From NCBI GenBank assembly GCA_947594085.1, contig CANQEB010000014.1, forward strand, positions 1 to 19,428: 19,428 bases of DNA. The letters run 5' to 3'. This stretch comes from an uncultured Lachnospiraceae bacterium. Lineage in GTDB: Bacteria; Bacillota; Clostridia; Lachnospirales; Lachnospiraceae. Shown in pieces: positions 12,452 to 19,428 of the stretch (positions within the stretch are counted from its first letter, which is position 1; each line of letters starts with the position of its first letter). The position numbers were made by a program, and so were the translations under genes. The notes under the pieces were generated by a model, which saw nothing but the letters and a program-made list of their open reading frames with translations, did not search any database and was not told the DNA's origin.

Positions 12452-15400
12452 CTACTCAGCGTGTGCCGCTGTATCCTCAGATTCTACCAGAGGCTCCTCA
12501 TGATGCGTTATTTCATGAGGCTCATGGCCAGGATCGCTAACCATCTTCGTACCGAACAAATCGATTTCCGTCTCGCCGTGAATCACCTTCGGAGTTTCTG
12601 CCGCATCCGCCGCAATCTCCTCCATGTTCGGAGCCGCCGCCGTCAGATCAGTCTCTTTCTCCGTGGCAGATTCGCTTGCCGCATTCGTTTCGGTCTGTGT
12701 GTCTTTCTGGAGGTTCATTTCTGTCCAGCCTTCGACTTTACTGCCTTCGACCGCCAGGAAAACACGATGATCGAGCATGCAGAACGGGGTATTACTACCT
12801 ACATACTGGTGTTTCTCTGTCTGAATACCGCTATTTACTCCCGTCACCGGAACCCAGGTATAGCCTGGAATCAGCATATCTTTTGCACGATACGAGAAAA
12901 GACCTTCCGCTCTTCTGCGTATGTCAACACATACATAATCCGTGCCGTTTATCTTAACATCAAAGACATCGATATTTGCTGAATCCCCAGGCACTTTCCA
13001 ATTCATGTGCTCCATATCCGTCTTTTCCACAAGGAAGGAAGCGCTCAGTATATAAAAGCTCATATCATCATAGTTGCCTGATTGATCGTTCCTGGCCCTC
13101 TGCACATAAGAACATGGGGAATCCTTCTCCCATTCATGTCCCTGCAGTACCGTATCAATCTTTGTTGTCAAGCAATCCTCGCACTTCTTAAAGACGTCGT
13201 TCCAGGTTTCACTCTCGCAACCACACTTTTTAGGCTCATTTGAATAAAGGCTCATGAAGTTGCACACTGCGATATCCGGTACCCACGTATGCTGTCCGTC
13301 CGCCGCATAAATCTCCGGCTCCACGTTGTCCTTGTACGCTCCGCATACAGAGCACTGTGTGTACTCGGAATGTCCGTCCTCCACGCAGCTTGCCTCTTTC
13401 GCCGGATGCTCCACCCACTGGTGCTCACCGACTGCAGAGAGAACCGTCACTTTCGTGCTTCCGCAGACACTACAGGTTTCTTCCTCCGTGCCATTGGTCT
13501 TGCAGGTCGCCTCAGTGATCCTCGTCTCAAACTTATGTCCGAGCGGGGCAGTCTCCTTGCCGTCCAGCGTACCGCAAAGCTTACACTTGCGTCCCTCGAA
13601 CCCAGACTGTGTGCAGGTAGCCGCAACCGTATAATCCTCCCACTGATGGCCTTCCGCCTTTGTGGTTTCCTGTACGTCTATCCTCGCGTTACAGCCGTCA
13701 CGCACACACTTCCTATAGCTGATTCCAGGGGTCACACACGTGCCTTCCTCGTAAGTTCTCTCATCAGAGTACTTGTGTCCAAGCGGCTTCACGTAGCTGA
13801 AGCGCTCTTCTTTGCAGTACGGGCAATACCTTCTGTTCGTCTTGCCGGACTGTGTGCAGGTTGCCGGAATATCCTCCAACGGCACATAGACGTCCGTCCG
13901 GTGTACAGAATATTTGCTCTTCTCCGCGTAATCGCAGGAGGTACATCTGCGCACGGTTCTGCCATATTCCTTATTACCCGGAATCGGCTCAATCGTCTCT
14001 TCTCCGAGCGTATGACCTTTCGCCGCAACCGTACGGGTTTCTTTCGCACCGCATGTCGCGCAAGTCTTTTCCTCGGTTCCAGGCTCCGTACATGTCGCAG
14101 CTTCCGTAACAATCCAGTTGCCGTAGCTATGACCCAGTGCCGCAATCTCTATCGGCTCTGTCTTGTAGCCACAGACTGTACAGTACTCATAAGAGCTACG
14201 TCCCGGTTCGGTACAGGTCGGTGCCACTGACTCCACAACCTTAAGATCAAGATGCTTTTCTCCGCAGGTTGCAGGCTTTGTCTCAGCAGGCTCTTCGAAC
14301 GACGGTCCTTCCAGAATACCCGGCACTGTCTGCGGTGCCTCTGTCTTCGGGGTTGTCGTTGTCTCCGGGGTTGTTGCTGTCTCTGGGGTTGTCGCTGTCT
14401 CCGACTCTTCCGGCTTTACTGTCGGCTTCGGAGCTGCCTTCTTCTCGACCCTCTTCTTTGGTGTCGGTGTCGTCTCTGCCTCTGCCTTCTCTTCCGGTGT
14501 CGGCGCAGGTGTTAGCGTCGTCTCTGTCTCTGCCTTCTCTTCCGGTGTCGGCGCAGGTGCAGGCGTCGTCCCTGCCTCTGCCTTCTCTTCCGGTGTCGGT
14601 GCAGGTGCAGGCGTCGTCTCTGCCTCTGCCTTCTCTTCCAATGTCGGTGCAGGTGCAGGCGTCGTCTCTGCCTCTGCCTTCTCTTCCGGTGTCGGTGCAG
14701 GTGCAGGCGTCGTCTCCGCCTCTACCTTCTCTTCCGGTGTCGGCGTAGGTGCAGGCGTCGTCTCTGCCTCTGCCTTCTCTTCCGGTGTCGGTGCAGGTGC
14801 AGGCGTCGTCTCTGCCTCTGCCTTCTTTTCCAGTGTCGGCGTCGGTGCTTCCGTCTCCGCGCTCTTCTGCGTCTCAGTTTCCTGAGCCTTCGATGCCTCC
14901 GTCTCCGCGCTCTTCTGCGTCTCAGTTTCCTGAGCCTTCGGTGCTTCCGTCTCCGGTGCCTTCACTGTCTCCGAAGCCTGCTGCGCCTCTGTTTCCGGTT
15001 CCTGAACAGAAACATTTAAAATTTTCTCATAAGATGCTTCTTTTCCGCTCGGAACCGTGACAACTGCTTTCTTTGAGATCCCTTTCAGCGCGTTCTTGCC
15101 GACCTTTCCCAGCTTCTTACTCTTGATGTCAAGAGTGGTCAGCTGCTTGCAGCCCTTGAACGCATTCTTGCCGATCTCCTTGATGACGGTGTTCGTCGTC
15201 ACCGTCTCCAGCTTTTTGCAGTTCTTGAACGCATTCGCACCGATCACGGTCACGGTCAACGTATACTTGCCCTTCTTTACTGTCTTCGGCACAGTCACGG
15301 AAGTCACATTCGACTTTGCGCCGATCAGCGAAGCGGTACCTTTTTTCCCCTTCAGGGAAGTTACCTTGTACTGAAGCTTCCCGCTCCAGAATTTCGTTCC

Positions 15401-15526
15401 TTTTTTAACGGTCTCTGTTTCGGCTTTCGCCTCAGCCGGGATCGTCGTGGAAACCGCCCCCACATTGACGACCATCATAAGTGCCATCATCATCAGTAAA
15501 CATTTTAACCACTTCTTCATTTTCAT
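12452..15526 (-). CDS. BspA-like LRR surface protein with Pro/Glu repeats and Cys/His modules
   Basis: A 1024-aa secreted protein. Signal peptide to about residue 33 (MKMKKWLKCLLMMMALMMVV, cleavage near AEAKA). Residues about 75-170 are BspA-type leucine-rich repeats (IGANAFKNCKKLETV, IGKNAFKGCKQLTTL). About 180-400 is a Thr/Pro/Glu-rich stalk of 16-residue repeats. About 420-800 holds eight or nine Cys/His modules (PTCTEPG...CTVCG...LGH). The C-terminal 200 residues form a region of unknown fold. No LPXTG-like motif, membrane anchor or wall-binding repeat is seen, so how it stays on the cell is unclear. AAGGAGG 7-8 nt before ATG 15526 fixes the start; the open frame to 15634 is leader RNA. 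Expression should respond to c-di-GMP through the riboswitch at 15664-15755. Confidence 0.9.
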   Translation of the reverse strand: MKMKKWLKCLLMMMALMMVVNVGAVSTTIPAEAKAETETVKKGTKFWSGKLQYKVTSLKGKKGTASLIGAKSNVTSVTVPKTVKKGKYTLTVTVIGANAFKNCKKLETVTTNTVIKEIGKNAFKGCKQLTTLDIKSKKLGKVGKNALKGISKKAVVTVPSGKEASYEKILNVSVQEPETEAQQASETVKAPETEAPKAQETETQKSAETEASKAQETETQKSAETEAPTPTLEKKAEAETTPAPAPTPEEKAEAETTPAPTPTPEEKVEAETTPAPAPTPEEKAEAETTPAPAPTLEEKAEAETTPAPAPTPEEKAEAGTTPAPAPTPEEKAETETTLTPAPTPEEKAEAETTPTPKKRVEKKAAPKPTVKPEESETATTPETATTPETTTTPKTEAPQTVPGILEGPSFEEPAETKPATCGEKHLDLKVVESVAPTCTEPGRSSYEYCTVCGYKTEPIEIAALGHSYGNWIVTEAATCTEPGTEEKTCATCGAKETRTVAAKGHTLGEETIEPIPGNKEYGRTVRRCTSCDYAEKSKYSVHRTDVYVPLEDIPATCTQSGKTNRRYCPYCKEERFSYVKPLGHKYSDERTYEEGTCVTPGISYRKCVRDGCNARIDVQETTKAEGHQWEDYTVAATCTQSGFEGRKCKLCGTLDGKETAPLGHKFETRITEATCKTNGTEEETCSVCGSTKVTVLSAVGEHQWVEHPAKEASCVEDGHSEYTQCSVCGAYKDNVEPEIYAADGQHTWVPDIAVCNFMSLYSNEPKKCGCESETWNDVFKKCEDCLTTKIDTVLQGHEWEKDSPCSYVQRARNDQSGNYDDMSFYILSASFLVEKTDMEHMNWKVPGDSANIDVFDVKINGTDYVCVDIRRRAEGLFSYRAKDMLIPGYTWVPVTGVNSGIQTEKHQYVGSNTPFCMLDHRVFLAVEGSKVEGWTEMNLQKDTQTETNAASESATEKETDLTAAAPNMEEIAADAAETPKVIHGETEIDLFGTKMVSDPGHEPHEITHHEEPLVESEDTAAHAE
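14461..14849 (-). repeat. 48-bp tandem repeat (8 units) in the surface-protein stalk
   Basis: Eight near-identical 48-bp units encode the 16-residue motif PTPEEKAEAETTPAPA with few substitutions. High DNA identity suggests recent expansion or gene-conversion-type homogenisation, so copy number may vary between strains. Confidence 0.9.
14850..14945 (-). repeat. Second 48-bp repeat (2 units) in the same gene
   Basis: Two 48-bp units, identical over 43 bases, encode KAQETETQKSAETEA. The unit length equals that of the adjacent eight-unit array but the sequence differs. Confidence 0.85.
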
Positions 15527-15579
15527 ACAGAAACCCTCCTTTTCAACTCGAAACTCAGTTGTCAGTGTCGGGTCCATAT

Positions 15580-15627
15580 TTCCTGTCACAGGAATCATAT
15601 TCCCCGGACAACATGCTCTCCGGAGAA
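15580..15627 (-). promoter_or_regulatory. Two hairpins between riboswitch and start codon
   Basis: TTCCTG-TCA-CAGGAA (15580-15594) is a perfect 6-bp hairpin. TTCCCCGGA and TCCGGAGAA (15600-15627) pair over 9 bp with one wobble. Neither is followed by a U-run, so they do not look like intrinsic terminators; they may belong to the expression platform of the riboswitch. Confidence 0.45.
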
Positions 15628-15663
15628 CGTTCATATATTACCTTGTGAATCTCTAAGAAATAT

Positions 15664-15755
15664 GGCAACCGGCTGTCATAGCCCCGCGGAACGAGTCACG
15701 CGGCGACCTTAGACCCGTGGCTTTGCGTCCCTGCCTTTCGACAGGTTTGCCCTTA
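15664..15755 (-). ncRNA. Cyclic-di-GMP-I riboswitch (GEMM)
   Basis: On the minus strand the hallmark elements appear in order: GGGCAAACC, a stem capped by the GAAA tetraloop (CTGTCGAAAGGCAG), GGGACGCAAAGCC, GGGTCTAAGG, a GC-rich second stem, then CAGCCGGTTGCC closing P1. This matches the class I c-di-GMP aptamer in sequence and layout. It lies about 140 nt before the start codon of the 1024-aa BspA-like protein, so that gene should follow c-di-GMP levels, a common arrangement for clostridial surface proteins. Direction (on or off) cannot be told from the sequence. Confidence 0.93.
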
Positions 15756-15973
15756 ATACATTTTCTTTTTGACCTTTTTGCTGTTTGCTTTTAGTTTGTT
15801 CGTTGTTGTTGTGTTCTTTTAATACTTATGTCTCGCGTTTACTGTCATGTCTCTGGCATTTCGGCTGTCCTACCGTCCACACACCACCTCCTGTTGAGAA
15901 TTATTATGCCCCACCTTGTTGCTAGGGCAGAGCACAAAACCGGGGATCCTCCGTGATAGACTCCCTCATACTC

Positions 15974-16002
15974 ACAATACATGAGATGGCGCGAAACGTC
16001 AA
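15974..16002 (-). promoter_or_regulatory. Sigma-A promoter of the riboswitch-controlled gene
   Basis: TTGACG (15997-16002), a 17-bp spacer and TATTGT (15974-15979) on the minus strand. Transcription would begin near 15967, giving a leader of about 440 nt. The first 210 nt of that leader (15756-15966) precede the aptamer and contain a hairpin (TGCCC/GGGCA) and an AGGAGGTGG purine run. I see no gene there. The 16003-16160 stretch is AT-rich with no recognisable feature. Confidence 0.65.
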
Positions 16003-16160
16003 GCAATTTCGTTCCAAAGATTTATAGAATTCCGTTGTAATTTACAAATTTGAACATGCTTTTTCCACAATTTAAGTTAATATGGCAAATTAACAGTGTG
16101 CATCAAACAATTCCACCCGAAACGGCTCAAGCATCCAAAACAATCAAAACTAAATCGAGC

Positions 16161-17075
16161 TCATTCTTCCGAGGTGTCCTGCAGATAGCGGAGAATTCCG
16201 TCGCGGATCGCGCTTACTGCCCGGTCCTGATATGCTTCATTTTGAAGCATTTTCTCTTCCTCCGGGTTCGTGAGAAAGCCACACTCCACGATCACCGTCG
16301 TCCCCACGGAGCGCTTCAAAATATAGTAGGATTCATTTCCCTTATGCTTCTTCGGAGTTTTTACGTCAAGCTGTTCATTCATACAATTCTGAATGCACGA
16401 TGCCAGGCGCTCTCCTTCCTTCGACTGCGCATAGTAGAATACCTGCGGTCCACTGACCGAGCTGTCCGGATAACTGTTTTGGTGAATGCTGACCGACACA
16501 AGCGGCTGCGTTTTCTCTATGACCGCGCACCGCCGTTGCATGTCCTGTGCCTTTTTGTGCGATTGTCCTTCGTCATAAAGTCCCGCCTCTGTCGGCCGGG
16601 TCTGTACCACCTGATAGCCTTCCTCCTCGAGCAGCTTTTCAAGTTTCTGCGCAAAGACAAGATTGAGCTCTCGTTCCGCAATGCCGCTCGCGCCCGACAC
16701 CCCCGGATCGAATCCACCATGTCCCGCATCGAGAACGATCGTTCCCTTTGTCCCAGGCTCTGCTGCTTCCTTATTGGAATTATCCCGCGCCTTCTCCTCC
16801 TGCTTGGACTCTTCCCAGCCAGATTCCTTCGCGATATCTCCCTTCCCTTGTTCTGCTCTGCTTTTCTCCTTCTTCTTCATGCTGCCCGCATATGCGGAGA
16901 CAAGAAAAACCAGTACCAGAAGCATAAACAGCATCAGGTACCGGATCAGCTTTGCAGGGATGCCGGAAGAAATCTCCGGCATTTCCCTGCCCATATCATT
17001 CTTTTTCTTTTGGTTCGATTGCTTCACCGCGTTGACCCCCAACAGGTTTATTACTATACCTATTGCCGGGGACAC
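16161..17075 (-). CDS. N-acetylmuramoyl-L-alanine amidase (Amidase_3), CwlD-like, membrane-anchored
   Basis: A 304-aa zinc amidase that would cut the muramoyl-L-alanine bond of peptidoglycan. A transmembrane anchor lies at about residues 43-63, then a charged linker (64-110), then the Amidase_3 domain with the zinc/catalytic residues His119 (VLDAGHGG), Glu134 (AERELNLV), His198 (SIHQNSYP) and Glu264 (VECGFLTNPEE). Gln and Tyr after the second His, and the YYILKRS segment, resemble CwlD, the sporulation enzyme for cortex muramic-lactam, but the N-terminal cytoplasmic part and linker are longer than in CwlD, so vegetative wall turnover is possible. The GTG at 17075 has AAGGA 8 nt upstream; a GTG at 17027 is an alternative. 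It lies 27 bp downstream of the adhesin-like gene and is probably co-transcribed. Confidence 0.88.
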   Translation of the reverse strand: MSPAIGIVINLLGVNAVKQSNQKKKNDMGREMPEISSGIPAKLIRYLMLFMLLVLVFLVSAYAGSMKKKEKSRAEQGKGDIAKESGWEESKQEEKARDNSNKEAAEPGTKGTIVLDAGHGGFDPGVSGASGIAERELNLVFAQKLEKLLEEEGYQVVQTRPTEAGLYDEGQSHKKAQDMQRRCAVIEKTQPLVSVSIHQNSYPDSSVSGPQVFYYAQSKEGERLASCIQNCMNEQLDVKTPKKHKGNESYYILKRSVGTTVIVECGFLTNPEEEKMLQNEAYQDRAVSAIRDGILRYLQDTSEE

Positions 17076-17102
17076 GCAATTATTCCTTGATCAAGCTTCT
17101 GC

Positions 17103-19428
17103 CTATTTGCGCTTCCGCAGCCGCAGCACCAGCAAAAGGATCAGCACGATCACCGCCGCCGCGAGAAGTCCAATGTACAGCCCGATCGGCGTCTCATCGC
17201 CCGTCTGCACCGAGGTGGTGTTCACGTTCGGATCGATCTCACCGTTCCCGCCGAACCAACCGTCAGAACCGCCATAGGACGGAATATTATTCTCATCCGT
17301 CATGAGCTCTTTCCAATCGTCCTCTGTGGCAGAACCGTAAACCGAGTTCAGGAAAATCGTCTGTATCTCGCGCGTCTGCTGCGTAAACACTGCCGTCGAG
17401 TTGACTGCCCTGATATTGTAGCCAAACTGGCTCTCGTTCCGGATCACATGCCCGCTCTGATCCGTCTCGGCAATATAAATCACCGCCTTATCCTTCGTCC
17501 CAAGATTCAGCGTGATCTTTAATGTGAGCTCACTCTGATTCTTAAGACTCAACGGAATCGGATTCGTATAGAGCTTCGTAAACTGTGCATCCTGGAACAG
17601 TCCCATGTAGAAGGTATCCGCCACAGGGTGCAATGCCGTCCCCTCGTACACTCGCTTCGTCAGGTACAGCGTCACCTTGGAAGACTTAATCTGATTCGTG
17701 ACGGTAACGGTCTTGTCCTCGCCCCGCGCGACAGTCAGAGACGGCTGATCAATCGTCACATTGTACGCAAATGTATCTGAATTATCTACCCGGTTTCCGC
17801 TCGCGTCAACCTCGGCAAAATAGTAAGTAGCCGGGTTATCTCCCGAGAGAAGGATTCTTCTGCGCACAGAAGCCCCCGATGCATCGTTCAGGCTCAGGGC
17901 AATGATCGCCGCCGGCGCATCGGAATAATCGGCATTTCGGAACATTCCTACATAGAATGTCTCTGTCAATTTCTCTGCCGAACCGGCCGCATTGATGACA
18001 CGCTTTGTGATTGTGATCGTCCCGCTATAACGATATCCGGCTGGCCGCTTATTGTAAATGTTCTGAATTACCTCCGCCTTCTCTTTGGCGTCCATCGGCA
18101 CTCTACCGTCATTCGTATAATTGATCTGATGGCCGGACTTGGGCGAAATAACCTCGCCGTACTCATCGGTCTCCGCCACGTAATATACTGCTCCCTGCTG
18201 AAGATTTTCGAACGTCACGGAAGTACCCAGACCACTCACCACGATCTGTTTGACATCGCTGACCTTCACCAAGTGAGTGGCATCCTTGAACAGTGCAACA
18301 TAAAATGTACGATTCGGCAGATAATTGTTGTCCGGATCCTGCGCATACAGCTGATACTGCCCGCTGTACACCTGTTTCGTCACAGCTATCTTATAATCCG
18401 TGGTCTGCAGGGTCGCATTGTTGATCGTAGCCGTGGCAACCTTGCCTTCCTCTACCTCAAATAGCACGTCCTCAGCCGGAGCATATCCGGCAGGAGCATT
18501 GACCTCAGACAAATAATAGATTCCGTCCGGAAGGGTCAGCTCCAGATCATCAGAACCAGACAGGAATGTCTTCTTCTGATTCACCACAGACACTATTTTC
18601 CCCTTCTCGTCCTTGATTACCAGCGTCACATCTTTCAAATGATCCTTCTTGTGCTTCACGCTAACGCGCACAACGCCCGGATTCAGCTGATTTGTGATCG
18701 AAGCGGTACCCACGGTATGATTTATGTCAACCGTGACTGCTCCCGTCTTATTGGTATTATCCGGCGCCGAAGCCGTCGCGTCGGATCCCTGCAAAGTAAT
18801 CGCGTAATTGAACTCGCCTGTGCCCGCGGTAATCACCCTGCCGTTTTTATTTGTCTCGGCAACGTAGAGCTGCAGCGGAGATTTTGTCGCTTTTAGCTTG
18901 TAAGATGCTTCCGCTGAAGATTTTTCGCCCATGTCAAAGGTAAGTACAACCGGCTTCTGGGTTGTCGTCCCCGCAGTGCCATCCGTCACAGTCTCCGTTA
19001 CCGGCGTCTTGTGGCTCTCATCCAAAAACAGTCCTGCATAGAATGTCCCGGAGGAGTTCTTAGCCTTGCCCTTGCTGTCCCTCAGCTCCTTCACCAGATT
19101 GACTGTCGCCTCATAATAGAACGCAGACGGATAATTTTCCGGGCTGTTCCCATAGTCAAGAACCAATCCTGACAGTGTAAGTGTCGTTCCCTGTGGACTT
19201 GAGGTACCTGGTGTATCCGATGTCTCCGGCGTATCCGCTATCGTCAGCGTGCCTGGTGTCTCCGGCGTACTCGATGTGCCTGGTGTCTCCGGTGTGCCCG
19301 GTGTCTCCGGCGTACTCGACGTACCTGGTGTCTCCGGTGTGCCCGGTGTCTCCGGCGTACTTGATGTACCTGGTGTCTCCGGTGTGCCCGGTGTCTCCGG
19401 TGTACTCGATGTACCTGGCGCAGCCGTA
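17103..19428 (-). CDS. Wall-anchored pilin/adhesin-like protein with isopeptide-type modules (5' end outside window)
   Basis: At least 774 residues are visible and the frame is open to the window edge. The visible N-terminal part is a Pro/Thr/Ser/Glu repeat stalk (45-bp repeats). Then come five beta-sandwich modules: four Spy0128/DUF7601-like with the recurring pattern TKRV...TFYxGLF...YxAETDxxGxVI...N, and one CnaB/SpaA-like (YLSEVNAPAGY). Each has a Lys early, a Glu in the AE(T/V)(D/N) strand and an Asn near the end (such as VTNQI), the residues that form and catalyse Lys-Asn isopeptide bonds in this fold. The C-terminus is SVQTGDETPIG, a 20-residue membrane helix and RLRKRK, a sorting signal with Val where LPXTG-type motifs have Pro. 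No sortase gene is in the window. Confidence 0.88.
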   Translation of the reverse strand, partial: TAAPGTSSTPETPGTPETPGTSSTPETPGTPETPGTSSTPETPGTPETPGTSSTPETPGTLTIADTPETSDTPGTSSPQGTTLTLSGLVLDYGNSPENYPSAFYYEATVNLVKELRDSKGKAKNSSGTFYAGLFLDESHKTPVTETVTDGTAGTTTQKPVVLTFDMGEKSSAEASYKLKATKSPLQLYVAETNKNGRVITAGTGEFNYAITLQGSDATASAPDNTNKTGAVTVDINHTVGTASITNQLNPGVVRVSVKHKKDHLKDVTLVIKDEKGKIVSVVNQKKTFLSGSDDLELTLPDGIYYLSEVNAPAGYAPAEDVLFEVEEGKVATATINNATLQTTDYKIAVTKQVYSGQYQLYAQDPDNNYLPNRTFYVALFKDATHLVKVSDVKQIVVSGLGTSVTFENLQQGAVYYVAETDEYGEVISPKSGHQINYTNDGRVPMDAKEKAEVIQNIYNKRPAGYRYSGTITITKRVINAAGSAEKLTETFYVGMFRNADYSDAPAAIIALSLNDASGASVRRRILLSGDNPATYYFAEVDASGNRVDNSDTFAYNVTIDQPSLTVARGEDKTVTVTNQIKSSKVTLYLTKRVYEGTALHPVADTFYMGLFQDAQFTKLYTNPIPLSLKNQSELTLKITLNLGTKDKAVIYIAETDQSGHVIRNESQFGYNIRAVNSTAVFTQQTREIQTIFLNSVYGSATEDDWKELMTDENNIPSYGGSDGWFGGNGEIDPNVNTTSVQTGDETPIGLYIGLLAAAVIVLILLLVLRLRKRK
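19205..19428 (-). repeat. 45-bp tandem repeats encoding a Pro/Thr/Glu stalk
   Basis: Three full 45-bp units (19271-19315, 19316-19360, 19361-19405) plus partial units on both sides encode PGTSSTPETPGTPET. The array continues past the window edge, so its total length is unknown. Confidence 0.88.

Noticed and set aside
13289..14230. Plus-strand 313-aa frame opposite the 1024-aa protein
   Set aside because: Antisense shadow of the Cys/His modules, without start signals or recognisable domains.
14461..14945. Regular 48-bp repeats considered as a CRISPR array
   Set aside because: Units are contiguous without unique spacers and stay in frame as a Pro/Glu-rich stalk; no cas genes are present.
14269..15060. 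Plus-strand open frames rich in Leu/Pro/Ser across the repeat stalk
   Set aside because: They are mirror frames of the 48-bp repeats in the minus-strand surface-protein gene and have no ribosome site.
15527..15634. In-frame extension of the 1024-aa protein to 15634
   Set aside because: It lies within the riboswitch leader and hairpins, and the ATG at 15526 has an excellent ribosome site and begins a signal peptide.
15840..15890. AGGAGGTGG followed by GTG, an 18-codon frame in the leader
   Set aside because: Spacing is short and the product has no feature; kept only as a possible leader peptide in the findings.

Overview
The window looks like chromosomal DNA from a spore-forming Firmicute, most likely a gut Lachnospiraceae-type clostridium. 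This is inferred from cotJ spore-coat genes, ispF, strong AGGAGG ribosome binding sites, a c-di-GMP-I riboswitch on a surface-protein gene, and large secreted proteins with BspA-like LRRs, cell-wall-binding repeats and Spy0128/CnaB-like modules. The genus cannot be named from the sequence alone.

Region 1 (about 1-7777) is the right-hand part of an integrative mobilizable element. At its left are an AT-rich secreted protein gene and a divergent regulatory switch: a 76-aa unknown protein and a 70-aa HTH protein, whose overlapping promoters share one operator. A 267-aa XRE regulator follows, with a near-consensus promoter. The mobilization and replication operon on the + strand then runs: a 33-aa ORF with a TTG start, a CHC2 zinc-finger primase-like protein, a DUF3987/YfjI-type protein, a MobV-type oriT, a MobV relaxase (HNxR motif with His22), a 44-aa SHOCT-like protein and a serine recombinase. 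The left end of the element is outside the window.

Region 2 (about 7778-9117, - strand) is the chromosomal flank: ispF, then a fused cotJA-cotJB gene, then the first 62 codons of cotJC (spore manganese catalase). cotJC is cut at its conserved LLTDIG motif exactly where the element begins. The serine recombinase therefore integrated into a sporulation gene. This recalls developmentally excised intervening elements such as skin in sigK, but only one junction is visible.

Region 3 (about 9272-19428, - strand) is a cell-surface locus. It holds a 922-aa protein with InlB-like repeats, Cys/His modules and C-terminal cell-wall-binding repeats. Next comes a 1024-aa BspA-LRR protein with Cys/His modules, expressed from a roughly 440-nt leader that contains a c-di-GMP-I riboswitch. 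Then come a CwlD-like N-acetylmuramoyl-L-alanine amidase and, directly upstream of it in the same direction, a pilin/adhesin-like protein with Spy0128-type modules, a non-canonical SVQTG sorting signal and 45-bp repeats that run off the window edge.

The most interesting points are the cotJC::element junction, the complete MobV oriT and relaxase pair, the overlapping-promoter switch, the terminator whose arm contains the cotJAB Shine-Dalgarno sequence, and the Cys/His modules shared by two neighbouring surface proteins.
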